NCBI RefSeq assembly: GCF_007991735.1
Contig: NZ_BJYX01000001.1
Coordinates: 372,001 to 436,000 of the forward strand
Source: Terrabacter aerolatus
GTDB taxonomy: Bacteria > Actinomycetota > Actinomycetes > Actinomycetales > Dermatophilaceae
Direction: 5' to 3'
Length of the DNA: 64,000 bases
A program made the position numbers and the translations under genes. The notes beneath the pieces are model-generated. The model saw only the letters and a list, made by a program, of their open reading frames with translations, made no database searches and had not been told where the DNA came from. Each line of letters opens with the position of its first letter. Positions within the stretch are counted from its first letter, which is position 1. Of this stretch, positions 43,223 through 50,926 are shown one piece after another.

Positions 43223-44805
43223 GCGCCACCACGTCGAACGTCACCTCGAGCATCACGTCGAGCATCACGTCGAGCATCACGTCGAGCAGGGTCGACGACA
43301 TCGTCCGTCGCAGCGCGACGCGCCACCCGGACCGGGTGGCGCTCGTCTTCGAGGACCGCACGTGGACGTATGCCGCCCTCGACGACGCCGTGTCCCGCGC
43401 GGCCGCGCACCTACTGGGTCTCGGGCTCGTCGCCGGCGACCGGGTCGCGACGGTCGGGGTCAACTCCGATGCCTACCTGCTCGCGTTCCTCGGCTGCGCG
43501 CGCGCCGGGCTCGTCCACGTGCCCGTCAACTACGCCCTGACCGGGCCCGAGCTGACCTACCTGCTCGGCGACTCCGGCGCACGAGTGGCGCTCGTCGACG
43601 TCGCCCTGCGCGACTCGGTCGAGTCGGTCCGGGCCGACACCGCCCTCGAGCGGGTGCTGCTCCTGCACGGCGGCGACGACGCGGTGCTGCCCGGCTGGAG
43701 CGAGGGCGACGTGCCCGTGGTCGAGGTCAGGACCGCCGACACCGACCTCGTGCAGCTGCTCTACACGTCCGGCACGACGTCACAGCCGAAGGGCGCGATG
43801 ATGACGCACCGCGCCCTCGTGCACGAGTACGTCTCGAGCATCGTCGGGCTCGACCTGCGCGAGGACGACGCGCCGTTGCACTCGATGCCGCTCTACCACT
43901 CGGCACAGATGCACGTCTTCCTGCTGCCCTACCTCGCGGTCGGTGCGACGAACCACCTGCTGACCCGGCCCGACGTCGCCGCGATCCTCGAGCACGTGCA
44001 GGCCGACGGCATCGGCTCGCTCTTCCTCGCCCCGACCGTGTGGGTGCCGCTGTCGAACCACCCGGACCTCGACACGGCCGACCTCAGCGCGTTGCGCAAG
44101 GCCTACTACGGCGCCTCGATCATGCCGTTGCCGGTGCGCGACCGCCTCCAGCAGCGGCTGCCCGGGCTCGGCTTCTGGAACTGCTTCGGCCAGTCCGAGA
44201 TCGGGCCGCTCGCCACGGTGCTTTGTCCCGAGGAGCACGCCGAGCGACCGGAGGCGTGCGGCCGGACGGTGCTCTTCGTCGAGGCGCGTGTCGTCGACCC
44301 CGAGGGTGAGGACGTCCCGGCCGGCGAGCCGGGAGAGCTGCTCTACCGCTCCCCGCAGCTGTGCGCCGGCTACTGGAACAAGCCCGACGCGACGGACGAG
44401 GCCTTCCGCGACGGCTGGTTCCACTCCGGCGACCTCGTGACGCGCGACGAGGGCGGCTACCTCACCGTCGTCGACCGCATCAAGGACGTCATCAACACCG
44501 GCGGCGTCATGGTCGCCTCCCGCGAGGTCGAGGACGCGCTCTACACCCACCCCGCGGTGGCGGAGGTCGCCGTCATCGCGACCCCGCACGAGCGGTGGGT
44601 CGAGGCCGTCACGGCCGTCGTCGTGCTGCGTCCCGGGCAGTCCGTCACCGAGACCGAGCTCGTCGACCACGCGCGGTCGACACTCGCACCGTTCAAGCTG
44701 CCCAAGGCGATCCACTTCGTCGACGAGCTCCCCCGCAACCAGAGCGGCAAGCTGCTCAAGCGGGTGCTGCGCGACGACCTCGCCGAACGCCCCGCCACGT
44801 CCTGA
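43219..44805 (+). CDS. AMP-dependent acyl-CoA synthetase/ligase
   Basis: 528 residues. LLYTSGTTSQPKGAMMTHRA is the ATP-binding P-loop; the A5-A7 region GFWNCFGQSEIGPLATV, then DGWFHSGDLVTRDEGGYLTV and the catalytic Lys near RNQSGKLLKRVLRDDL, complete it. Activates a carboxylic acid as acyl-AMP and then acyl-CoA; substrate unknown. The N-terminus carries SSITSSITSSITSS, from a 12-bp tandem repeat. Coupled to the crotonase gene (ATGA overlap). Confidence 0.9.
   Translation: MSATTSNVTSSITSSITSSITSSRVDDIVRRSATRHPDRVALVFEDRTWTYAALDDAVSRAAAHLLGLGLVAGDRVATVGVNSDAYLLAFLGCARAGLVHVPVNYALTGPELTYLLGDSGARVALVDVALRDSVESVRADTALERVLLLHGGDDAVLPGWSEGDVPVVEVRTADTDLVQLLYTSGTTSQPKGAMMTHRALVHEYVSSIVGLDLREDDAPLHSMPLYHSAQMHVFLLPYLAVGATNHLLTRPDVAAILEHVQADGIGSLFLAPTVWVPLSNHPDLDTADLSALRKAYYGASIMPLPVRDRLQQRLPGLGFWNCFGQSEIGPLATVLCPEEHAERPEACGRTVLFVEARVVDPEGEDVPAGEPGELLYRSPQLCAGYWNKPDATDEAFRDGWFHSGDLVTRDEGGYLTVVDRIKDVINTGGVMVASREVEDALYTHPAVAEVAVIATPHERWVEAVTAVVVLRPGQSVTETELVDHARSTLAPFKLPKAIHFVDELPRNQSGKLLKRVLRDDLAERPATS
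43249..43284 (+). repeat. three 12-bp repeats in the ligase N-terminus
   Basis: AGCATCACGTCG at 43249-43260, 43261-43272 and 43273-43284, in frame, encoding Ser-Ile-Thr-Ser each time. Slippage-prone; changes repeat number without a frameshift, upstream of the conserved domain. Confidence 0.85.
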
Positions 44806-44820
44806 CCGCGGCCGCAGCCG

Positions 44821-45819
44821 TCACCGCGGCGACACGGCATACGCGAGGAAGGCGGTGCCGGCGACCCACACGCCGAGGCCGGCGAGGTTGACCCGGGGGT
44901 GGAGCGTCAGCGCGGCGAGGAACTCGCGGAGGAAGGCGCTCGGCAGGAAGTGCCAGGCCGTCGGGGCACCCGTGACGTCGGCGTCGAGCTGCAGGCGCCG
45001 CGTCAGCAGCGCCGCCCGGCCCACGTGGTAGCCGCTCGTCACGACCCGGAGGTGCCCGGCCCCGTCGAGTCCCCGGGCGCGCAGGATCTCGCGCGAGAGC
45101 AGGAGGTTCTCCTCCGTGGTGGTCGAGCGGTCCTCTGTCGCAAGCACGTCCGGGGGGACGCCGTGGGCGACGAGGTATGCCGTCATGGCCACTCCCTCGG
45201 GCATCGGCTCGTCGTCGCCCTGGCCGCCGCTCGGGACGACGATCGGGTCGTGACCGAGCGCCTGCTCGTCGCGCCACGCGTCGGCGGCCGCGTCGAGACG
45301 GTTGGCCAGCAGGGTCGGGACGGTGCCGTTGACGAGTCCTGAGCCCAGGACGACGATCGCGGCCGGCGCCACGCGGGCCCGCCGGCGCAGGTAGGCGAGG
45401 CAGAAGAGCGCGTACGAGACGAGCACGAGGCCCGGGTAGCCGGGCAGCAGGAGAACGACGACGGCGACCACCGCCGACCGGCTCGTCCCGGCCGGGAGAA
45501 CACCGACGGCCAGGGCACTCGCGGCGAGGATGGCGAGGCCCAGGACGAGGGCGACTGCGTTGGTGCGGCTGCGACCCGCGGGACCGAGCAGCCGCAGGCC
45601 GTTGCCGACGAAGAGCAGGCCCAGCACGGCTGCGCCGACGAGCGGCAGCAGGAGCAGGGACCTGGCGCCGGCGGACGGTGCGGCGGTTGCCGTCGTCGCG
45701 GCCCACAGGGCGCCGGTGAGCAGGACGCCGGTCAGCCATCGCCGGGGCGCGGCGCGCGCCGTGAGCACGAAGAGGACGAGCAGCGCCGCCGCGAGGACGA
45801 GGGCGACGAGCGATGGCAT
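44821..45819 (-). CDS. YdcF/SanA-like (DUF218) membrane protein
   Basis: 332 residues. Several N-terminal helices (about 1-150), then the DUF218 domain AIVVLGSGLVNGTVPTLLAN ... VPSGGQGDDEPMPEGVAMTA ... ATEDRSTTTEENLLLSREIL, and a final helix. DUF218 members affect the envelope or peptidoglycan precursor balance (ElyC, SanA) in E. coli; here only the family is clear. ATG 45819 with GGGAGG upstream. Confidence 0.85.
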   Translation of the reverse strand: MPSLVALVLAAALLVLFVLTARAAPRRWLTGVLLTGALWAATTATAAPSAGARSLLLLPLVGAAVLGLLFVGNGLRLLGPAGRSRTNAVALVLGLAILAASALAVGVLPAGTSRSAVVAVVVLLLPGYPGLVLVSYALFCLAYLRRRARVAPAAIVVLGSGLVNGTVPTLLANRLDAAADAWRDEQALGHDPIVVPSGGQGDDEPMPEGVAMTAYLVAHGVPPDVLATEDRSTTTEENLLLSREILRARGLDGAGHLRVVTSGYHVGRAALLTRRLQLDADVTGAPTAWHFLPSAFLREFLAALTLHPRVNLAGLGVWVAGTAFLAYAVSPR

Positions 45820-46130
45820 GCGACGAGCATGCCCTCCCCGACCCGGTGTCACGAAACCGGCACGTGGCGCGTCGAGTTCGACGAGCACGTGGCGGCTGGG
45901 CGGGCACGCTCGCGGGGGCGACCTGCCGCCCCGCATGACGGCTGCGTGACAGCTGTGTGGCGGCTGCGAATCGTCGGGGCTTTCCAGCCCACCACGAGCG
46001 TCCGGTCCCGTAACCTGTCCTTCTGGAAGGGCCGGGATTGACTGCCACACCACCCCTCCCTCACGGCTTGGCAGTCAGGTGGGGTCCGGCCCTTCCGCCA
46101 TGTCCGGCCGTCGCGGCCCGGCAGGCTGCG
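45820..46130. other. 311-bp gene-free region between YdcF and the DUF1524 gene
   Basis: No coding frame with support. It holds GGGCT-TTCC-AGCCC, a -10-like TAACCT (46011-46016), and the large hairpin at 46025-46096. Both flanking genes run leftwards, so this is the terminator region of the DUF1524 gene and the promoter region of ydcF. Confidence 0.6.
46025..46096. terminator. two-step hairpin downstream of the DUF1524 gene (or small RNA)
   Basis: GGAAGGGCCGG (46025-46035) pairs with CCGGCCCTTCC (46086-46096), and GACTGCC (46040-46046) with GGCAGTC (46070-46076), leaving a 23-base loop. Begins 35 bases beyond the nuclease stop on the minus strand, so a terminator is likeliest. On the plus strand TAACCT (46011-46016) is placed to start a transcript at the foot of the hairpin, so a small structured RNA is possible. 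Confidence 0.55.
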
Positions 46131-46970
46131 TCAGTGGCGGCAGCCGGCGAGCACTCGCGCGATCTGTGCGCGCTCCGCGGCCGTGACCCAGAGGTGGTAG
46201 CGCTGCTTCACGGCGACCTGCCGCGCGACGTAGGCGCACCGGAAGGCCTGGTTCGGCGGCAGCCACGAGGCGGCGTCCGCATCACGCTTGGAGCTGTTGG
46301 TGGGGCCGTCGACGGCGAGCAGGTTGAGCGGGTCGTTGGCGAGGGCGGCCCGTTGGGTGGCGGTCAGCTGCTGGGCGCCCTTGACCCAGGCGTCACCGAG
46401 CGCCACGACGTGGTCGATCTGCACGCGCGAGGACGTCGCGCGTCCGCGCGCGAACGTGATCGTCCGGGCCGTGTAGGGGTCGGCGAGCGCGCCGGCCAGC
46501 ACGACACAGCCGTGCGTCCCCGGCTTGAGGCGCACGGCCGTGAGGTCGCGCCGGAGGATGTCGTTGCGGGTGTCGCAGCCGTTGTGGCCGAGTGCGACGT
46601 CGACGTCGTCGGACCAGGCGATCCCGAACGCGGCCCTGGAGTAGCCGGTCTTCGGTGCCCGGCCCTTGACCGGGAGGGTGGCGAGCGCCGCCGCCGCATC
46701 CTGCAGCTGCGAAGGGCTGAGCGACCAGGTGCGCGCCGGGGTCGTCGTGGTGGTGATGGTCGTGCTGCTGCCGGAGGCCGCCGGCTCGACCCGCGTCGAG
46801 GCGTGGTGCGCGTCGGCTCCGGCACCCGGGGAGGCGAGCGGCAGGCCGCAGGCGGTGAGCAGGCCGGCGACGAGCAGTCCGGTCAGACCGGGCAGACCCC
46901 TGCTGACGAGCGGTCGCGCAGGGCGGGGACGGGGCGCGAGGGTCGTGGGCACGAGGAGAGACATTGCCAC
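46131..46970 (-). CDS. secreted lipoprotein nuclease, DUF1524/GmrSD HNH type
   Basis: 279 residues. LVAGLLTACG forms a lipobox (Cys at about residue 41), and a Thr/Ser/Ala-rich spacer TTTITTTTTPARTW-like follows. The DUF1524 core has VQIDHVVALGDAW (catalytic His and Asp), then NDPLNLLAVDGPTN and KRDADAASWLPP, typical secreted HNH nucleases. Probably degrades extracellular nucleic acid, for nutrition or competition. GTG 46970 or ATG 46964 can be the start. Confidence 0.86.
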   Translation of the reverse strand: MAMSLLVPTTLAPRPRPARPLVSRGLPGLTGLLVAGLLTACGLPLASPGAGADAHHASTRVEPAASGSSTTITTTTTPARTWSLSPSQLQDAAAALATLPVKGRAPKTGYSRAAFGIAWSDDVDVALGHNGCDTRNDILRRDLTAVRLKPGTHGCVVLAGALADPYTARTITFARGRATSSRVQIDHVVALGDAWVKGAQQLTATQRAALANDPLNLLAVDGPTNSSKRDADAASWLPPNQAFRCAYVARQVAVKQRYHLWVTAAERAQIARVLAGCRH

Positions 46971-47085
46971 ACAGTCGAATTCACGTCTGCCGCGGCGCGC
47001 CGGAGTCGGGGTCGGACGTAGGGGTGCCGGCGGCGGTGTCGGCAGGGCTGGCTAGAGTCTGCCGTCGTGAGAAGGGTGGCAGGAA

Positions 47086-47823
47086 GTGCTCGGTAGGACG
47101 CATGCCCTGTCCGGTGCGGTGGCCGTGCTGGCCCTCACCCCCGTGCTGCGGGCTCACGGCGTCACGGTCGACGCCTGGGCGGTCCCGGTGGCGGCGGTCA
47201 CCGCGGCAGGGGCCGCGATCCTGCCTGACGTCGACCACGCCCATGCCACTCCAGCGCGCTCACTCGGCCCCGTCTCGGCCGGACTCGCCTGGTGCGTCGG
47301 CAAGCTCAGCGGCGGACACCGCAACGGCACGCACTCGTTCGTCGGTCTGGCCGCCTTCACCGGCCTGTCGTTCTGGCTGACGCAGGTCGGCGGACTGCCC
47401 CTCGGCCTCTTCCTGTCGTTCCTCTTCGCCATCGCGGCAGCAGCCCTGCGCGTCAACATGGTCCGGGCCACCGTCGGACACACGCTGCTGTGCCTCGTCA
47501 TGGGCGCGATGCTCGTGCGTGGTGCGGTGCTCGACTCGTTCCCGGTCGAGGTCGTGCCGTGGGCCGTCGCGACCGGCGTGACGGTGCACCTGCTCGGCGA
47601 CATGGCCACGGTCCAGGGCTGCCCGTTGTTCTGGCCGGTGCACCGCCACCGCTACAACTACCTCGCGCTCAGCACCGACCACGCCGTCGAGCGCTGGGTC
47701 GTCGGGCCCGCCCTCACGCTCGCGGCCGCGTGGCTCGTCGTGACGCTGGCCGGCGGCGTCGACGTCATCGGCCCCGCGCTCCACACGACCTGGCGGACGG
47801 TGCGGTCGCTCGTGCCGGGCTGA
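47086..47823 (+). CDS. membrane-bound DUF457 (YdjM-like) metal-dependent hydrolase
   Basis: 245 residues with about six helices. RTHALSGAV and ILPDVDHAHATPARSLG at the N-terminus, GHRNGTHSFVG in the middle and HLLGDMATVQGCPLFWP at the C-terminus place conserved His/Asp residues at helix ends, as in YdjM/DUF457. Members are annotated metal-dependent hydrolases; the lipid or other substrate is not known. GTG 47086 with AGGAA upstream. Confidence 0.87.
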   Translation: MLGRTHALSGAVAVLALTPVLRAHGVTVDAWAVPVAAVTAAGAAILPDVDHAHATPARSLGPVSAGLAWCVGKLSGGHRNGTHSFVGLAAFTGLSFWLTQVGGLPLGLFLSFLFAIAAAALRVNMVRATVGHTLLCLVMGAMLVRGAVLDSFPVEVVPWAVATGVTVHLLGDMATVQGCPLFWPVHRHRYNYLALSTDHAVERWVVGPALTLAAAWLVVTLAGGVDVIGPALHTTWRTVRSLVPG

Positions 47824-47850
47824 CTCCTCGTCCACCGCACGCTCGAGGGA

Positions 47851-48015
47851 TCAGACGTTGACGTCGAAGCCCGGCTCGAAGACCGCGAGCCGGACGTAGC
47901 GGTCCTCCACGGGGATCCGGAACGCGGCGACGAGCGCGCCGTGCACGGCGTCGATGATCGCGACCTCCTCGTCCGGCGTGTAGGACCTGCGGACCTCGAT
48001 CAGGGTGCTCGGCAT
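47851..48015 (-). pseudogene. internally deleted tautomerase-family gene (54 aa)
   Basis: MPSTLIEVRRSYTPDEEVAI onward is the normal N-terminal 47 residues of a tautomerase family that usually spans about 120-130 residues, then EPGFDVNV, the usual C-terminal end, follows directly. The middle, which carries the FAGRS-type and GIRGG-type blocks, is missing; the frame is intact. The joined product lacks residues needed for activity. Start ATG 48015 is clear. A short functional homologue is possible but unlikely. Confidence 0.7.
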
Positions 48016-48084
48016 GAGCCAGAGATACCAGAGAAGCCGCCGCGACTACCGCCGCCGCGACCGGGCTGCCCCACGGCGGCCGGC

Positions 48085-48402
48085 CTAGACCGTTGCCGCG
48101 CCTTCGGGTGCGAGCTCGGCCACCTCGAGGAAGACGGTGGCGCTGCCGCCGGCCGGCACCAGCTCCATCAGCTCACCCGAGTGCCGCGCCTGCTCCCCGG
48201 CCCAGGCTGCGACGGCCTCGCCGCTCTCCCAGCGCCGCACGACCACGAAGTGCGCCGGGTCGTGCGCGTCCTGCAGGATCATCCCCTCGCGAGCCCCGCC
48301 GCGGGCCGTCGCCGCGTCCGCGAACCGGCGGAAGGCCGCGAGGAAGGCCTCTGGGTCGGCGTCGCCGATCGACCAGTCGCTCATCGTCCACGTATCGGCC
48401 AT
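48085..48402 (-). CDS. antibiotic-biosynthesis-monooxygenase-like (ABM) protein
   Basis: 105 residues. ATARGGAREGMILQDAHDPA HFVVVRRWESGEAVAAWAGE is arranged as in dimeric ferredoxin-like ABM domains, which include quinol monooxygenases and heme-degrading enzymes; activity not inferable. Start ATG 48402 with AAGGAGA upstream. Upstream of it on the same strand come the SnoaL and SRPBCC genes, so an operon read leftwards is possible. Confidence 0.75.
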   Translation of the reverse strand: MADTWTMSDWSIGDADPEAFLAAFRRFADAATARGGAREGMILQDAHDPAHFVVVRRWESGEAVAAWAGEQARHSGELMELVPAGGSATVFLEVAELAPEGAATV

Positions 48403-48487
48403 GGCCCATCTCCTTCGACTCTCCGTTCGTGCGACGAAGCGGCCGCCGTTCGGGTGACTGGCAGGACGGCATCGGGGCCCGCGGCTG

Positions 48488-48913
48488 TCACGAGGCAACC
48501 GCCGGTATGGCTCCGAGCTGCTGGAGCAGGGCCAGGTTGTCCATGAGGATCCGGCTCGAGACGATCCTCCCGTCGTGGACGACGTCCCTCGTCCACGCCT
48601 CCACGGTGACGCGGGTTCCCGTCGGCGGGATGCCGAGGAAGGCGTCTCGGTGGGTGCCCTTCCACGTGCTCCAGGCCATGACCGCCTCGCCGTCCGCCAC
48701 CATCTGCTCGACGGTCCACTCGAGATCCGGGAAGGCCGTGAAGAGCTGTCCGAGAAAGTCGCGGAGGCCGTCGCGACCAGGGCCCTGACCCGGTGGAGGG
48801 TTCTCCTCGACGAAGTCGTCGGAGACGAGGTCGGGGATGACGTCGAGGTTGTGCCCGTTGAGCACCTCCTCGACGAAACGGACCGGTACGGCCGCGCCTT
48901 CAGGTCTGGGCAT
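48488..48913 (-). CDS. SnoaL-like ester cyclase
   Basis: 141 residues. [20 protein letters not shown], then [20 protein letters not shown] and [20 protein letters not shown], are the conserved blocks of SnoaL-like polyketide-cyclase folds, a cone-shaped alpha+beta barrel. Enzyme or binding protein; substrate unknown. ATG 48913 is chosen with AGGAG nine bases upstream; GTG 48922 abuts that site. The SRPBCC gene precedes it by 15 bases. Confidence 0.86.
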   Translation of the reverse strand: MPRPEGAAVPVRFVEEVLNGHNLDVIPDLVSDDFVEENPPPGQGPGRDGLRDFLGQLFTAFPDLEWTVEQMVADGEAVMAWSTWKGTHRDAFLGIPPTGTRVTVEAWTRDVVHDGRIVSSRILMDNLALLQQLGAIPAVAS

Positions 48914-48928
48914 GGCAGTCACTCCTGT

Positions 48929-49459
48929 TCAGTCGTTCTGGCCACCGTGCGCAGTGGACGGCAGGTGGCCGGTGGACGCCTCGGCCGCGAGGACGGCAAG
49001 GCGTTCGAGGCTCAGTTCCATGTGCTGGTGCAGGTCAGCCTCCAGGTCATCGACGCCGAAGAGGAGCTTGAGGATCACCTGCAAGGCGGTGGGGACCCGG
49101 TCGACCACCTCGTAGGCGAGGCTCACCCTGCACTGCTCCCCGCCGGCCCGCTCCATCTCGTACGTCCATCGCAGGGTTCCACCCCCGCGCTCGGTGCGCG
49201 AGAACGAGAAGACTCGTCCGGGCTCGGCAGCCGTGACGACGGGATGGTTGGTCCACCTCATCCACCGACGGCGGTTGGTCGCCGCGAAACGCGCTCCGAC
49301 ACCGGCACCACCGACGCTGCCGGGCGGGGTCTCCCACCGGACGGCCACGACCTCGGGGCTCCACTCGGGTGTCCGGGTGACGTCGGCGACGATGCCGTAC
49401 ACGGTCGCCGGGTCGGTGTCTACGAGCCGGGTGACTCTGTCCGCGGTCAAAGGGTTCAT
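48929..49459 (-). CDS. SRPBCC (START-like) family protein
   Basis: 176 residues. DTDPATVYGIVADVTRTPEW opens the SRPBCC fold and the repeated beta strands RVFSFSRTERGGGTLRWTYE and MERAGGEQCRVSLAYEVVDR close it: a hydrophobic ligand-binding cavity. Function unknown. ATG 49459 with AGGAGAA upstream. Divergent from the TetR gene and next to its palindromic operators, so it is probably the regulated target, together with the SnoaL gene. Confidence 0.86.
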   Translation of the reverse strand: MNPLTADRVTRLVDTDPATVYGIVADVTRTPEWSPEVVAVRWETPPGSVGGAGVGARFAATNRRRWMRWTNHPVVTAAEPGRVFSFSRTERGGGTLRWTYEMERAGGEQCRVSLAYEVVDRVPTALQVILKLLFGVDDLEADLHQHMELSLERLAVLAAEASTGHLPSTAHGGQND

Positions 49460-49510
49460 GGGTTCTCCTGGGGTGCTACCCCTGATTATGCGACCGCAGC
49501 AGCCACCTCC

Positions 49511-49541
49511 GCAATAGGGTATTGCATGTGTAATATGTAAT
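49511..49541. promoter_or_regulatory. TetR operators (overlapping palindromes)
   Basis: GCAATA-GGG-TATTGC (49511-49525) is a perfect dyad; ATTGCAT-N7-ATGTAAT (49521-49541) is a second with one mismatch. Both lie just before GTG 49543 of the TetR gene and between the divergent genes, a likely autoregulatory site. Confidence 0.7.
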
Positions 49542-49542
49542 C

Positions 49543-50166
49543 GTGACGAAGGCGGAACAGGACGTCGGTCGCGCCACACCGCGGGCACGGCAGCGAGCCG
49601 CGACCGAGGCGGAGATCCTCGCCGCGGCGCTCGCCCAGATGGGCCGCGAGGGGGTCGCCGCGTTGAACCTCAGCCAGGTCGCACGGGAGGTCGGACTGCG
49701 CCAACCCTCGCTGTTCCGCTACTTCCCGTCCCGGCTTGCCCTGTACGACGCGCTGTTCGCCCACGGGATGCGTGAGCACCGAGCGGCAGTGGCAGCGGCA
49801 CTGGCAGAGGGCGCCGGCGGCTGGGCGACGGTCCGTGGCGTCGCGGAGGCAACCGCCCGGTTCTCCGCTGCGAACCCGGTGCTCGGGCAACTGCTGTTCA
49901 CCCGGCCCGTGCCGGGGTTCGAGCCTTCCGCAGAGGCCTATGCCCCGAGTGTCGACGTGAGGCAGATGGTCTCGGACTCCGTCGCGGATGCCGTGGCGGC
50001 CGGCGAGCTGAGGGCGGAGGCTGCCACGCCGGAGGGCGTGCAGCTGCTCGTGGCGTTGACGGCGGGGGTCATCAGTCTCCACGCCGCCAACGACCCCGGC
50101 ACCGAGGAGCCCAGCCCGCTGCTGGAGTCCGCACTCGAGATGTATGCCGCGTACTACCGGCCCTGA
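49543..50166 (+). CDS. TetR-family regulator
   Basis: 207 residues. NLSQVAREVGLRQPSLFRYF is the recognition helix-turn-helix and RLALYDALFAHGMREHRA the following helix; the C-terminal domain (PEGVQLLVALTAGVISLHAA) is the ligand-binding part. Most likely represses the divergent SRPBCC-SnoaL-ABM genes. GTG 49543 is the start; the operator leaves no room for a ribosome site, so it may be leaderless. Confidence 0.85.
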   Translation: MTKAEQDVGRATPRARQRAATEAEILAAALAQMGREGVAALNLSQVAREVGLRQPSLFRYFPSRLALYDALFAHGMREHRAAVAAALAEGAGGWATVRGVAEATARFSAANPVLGQLLFTRPVPGFEPSAEAYAPSVDVRQMVSDSVADAVAAGELRAEAATPEGVQLLVALTAGVISLHAANDPGTEEPSPLLESALEMYAAYYRP

Positions 50167-50232
50167 CCGCCGGGCAGCGCCTCACGGCCCGGCGGGGAAC
50201 CGAACGTCCCCGCGCGGCCCGGACCTGTCGAT

Positions 50233-50388
50233 ATGCGCCGTCTCGCGTCCCAGGTTCGGTTGACTCAGCAGCTGGGCAACGCCGCGGTCACCACGACGTC
50301 GCGTGCGGGGACGGTCATCGACACGGACGACCTGACCCCGGCACAGACGGCTGCCCAGATCGTCGAGGCGCTGGACACCGCTCGATAG
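50233..50388 (+). pseudogene. 3' remnant of a P-loop kinase-like gene
   Basis: The last 40 codons AGTVIDTDDLTPAQTAAQIV EALDTAR resemble the C-terminus of small P-loop kinases (pattern G-x-V-x-D-T-x-x-L-T-P). The upstream portion is missing; the nearest ATG, 50233, gives only 51 residues with no Walker A. It appears to be the tail of a deleted gene. It may instead be an unrelated small ORF. Confidence 0.4.
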
Positions 50389-50424
50389 ACGCCGGCTGGT
50401 GGGCCGAAGCCGTCTGCCGGAGCG

Positions 50425-50913
50425 TCACCGCCTCCGCATGGTGTCGATGAGGACCGGCGAGCCCTCGCGCAGCGGCTGCACCTCACCCGTCGTCACGAAC
50501 CCGTGCCGCTCGTACAACCGGCGGGCGGAGTCGTTGCCCTGGCTGACGTGCAGGACGACCGGTCGGCCGACCCGGTCGGCATGCTCGAGCAGTCTCTCGA
50601 GGATGCGCGCGGCCACACCGTCACCGCGGAACGTCGGACGGACCCACATCCCCCAGACGAACGCGTCGTCCGAGGCGTCCGGCACGAACAGGCCACCCAT
50701 GGCGACCGGTCCGTGGTCGGCGAACGCCAGCACCACGGGACCCGGGCCGGCGGCCCGTTCGCGCCACACCTCGGGAGGCTGCGCGGAGGCCTCCGCCAGG
50801 GTCGCCCCGAACGCATCGGGCGCGTCGGCCAGTGCTTCGAGCCGAACGGCCCGGAAGTCCTCCCAGTCGTCAGCACCGATGACGCGGAGCTCAGTGCTGC
50901 TCACGGTCGACAC
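50425..50913 (-). CDS. GNAT-family N-acetyltransferase
   Basis: 162 residues. GMWVRPTFRGDGVAARILER is motif A with the R/Q-x-x-G-x-G/A acetyl-CoA loop, and LHVSQGNDSARRLYERHGFV motif B. Substrate unknown. GTG 50913 with GGAG upstream, 13 bases after the stop of the ATPase gene that precedes it on this strand, so they may be co-transcribed. Confidence 0.88.
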   Translation of the reverse strand: MSTVSSTELRVIGADDWEDFRAVRLEALADAPDAFGATLAEASAQPPEVWRERAAGPGPVVLAFADHGPVAMGGLFVPDASDDAFVWGMWVRPTFRGDGVAARILERLLEHADRVGRPVVLHVSQGNDSARRLYERHGFVTTGEVQPLREGSPVLIDTMRRR

Positions 50914-50926
50914 GGCAGCACTCCGA

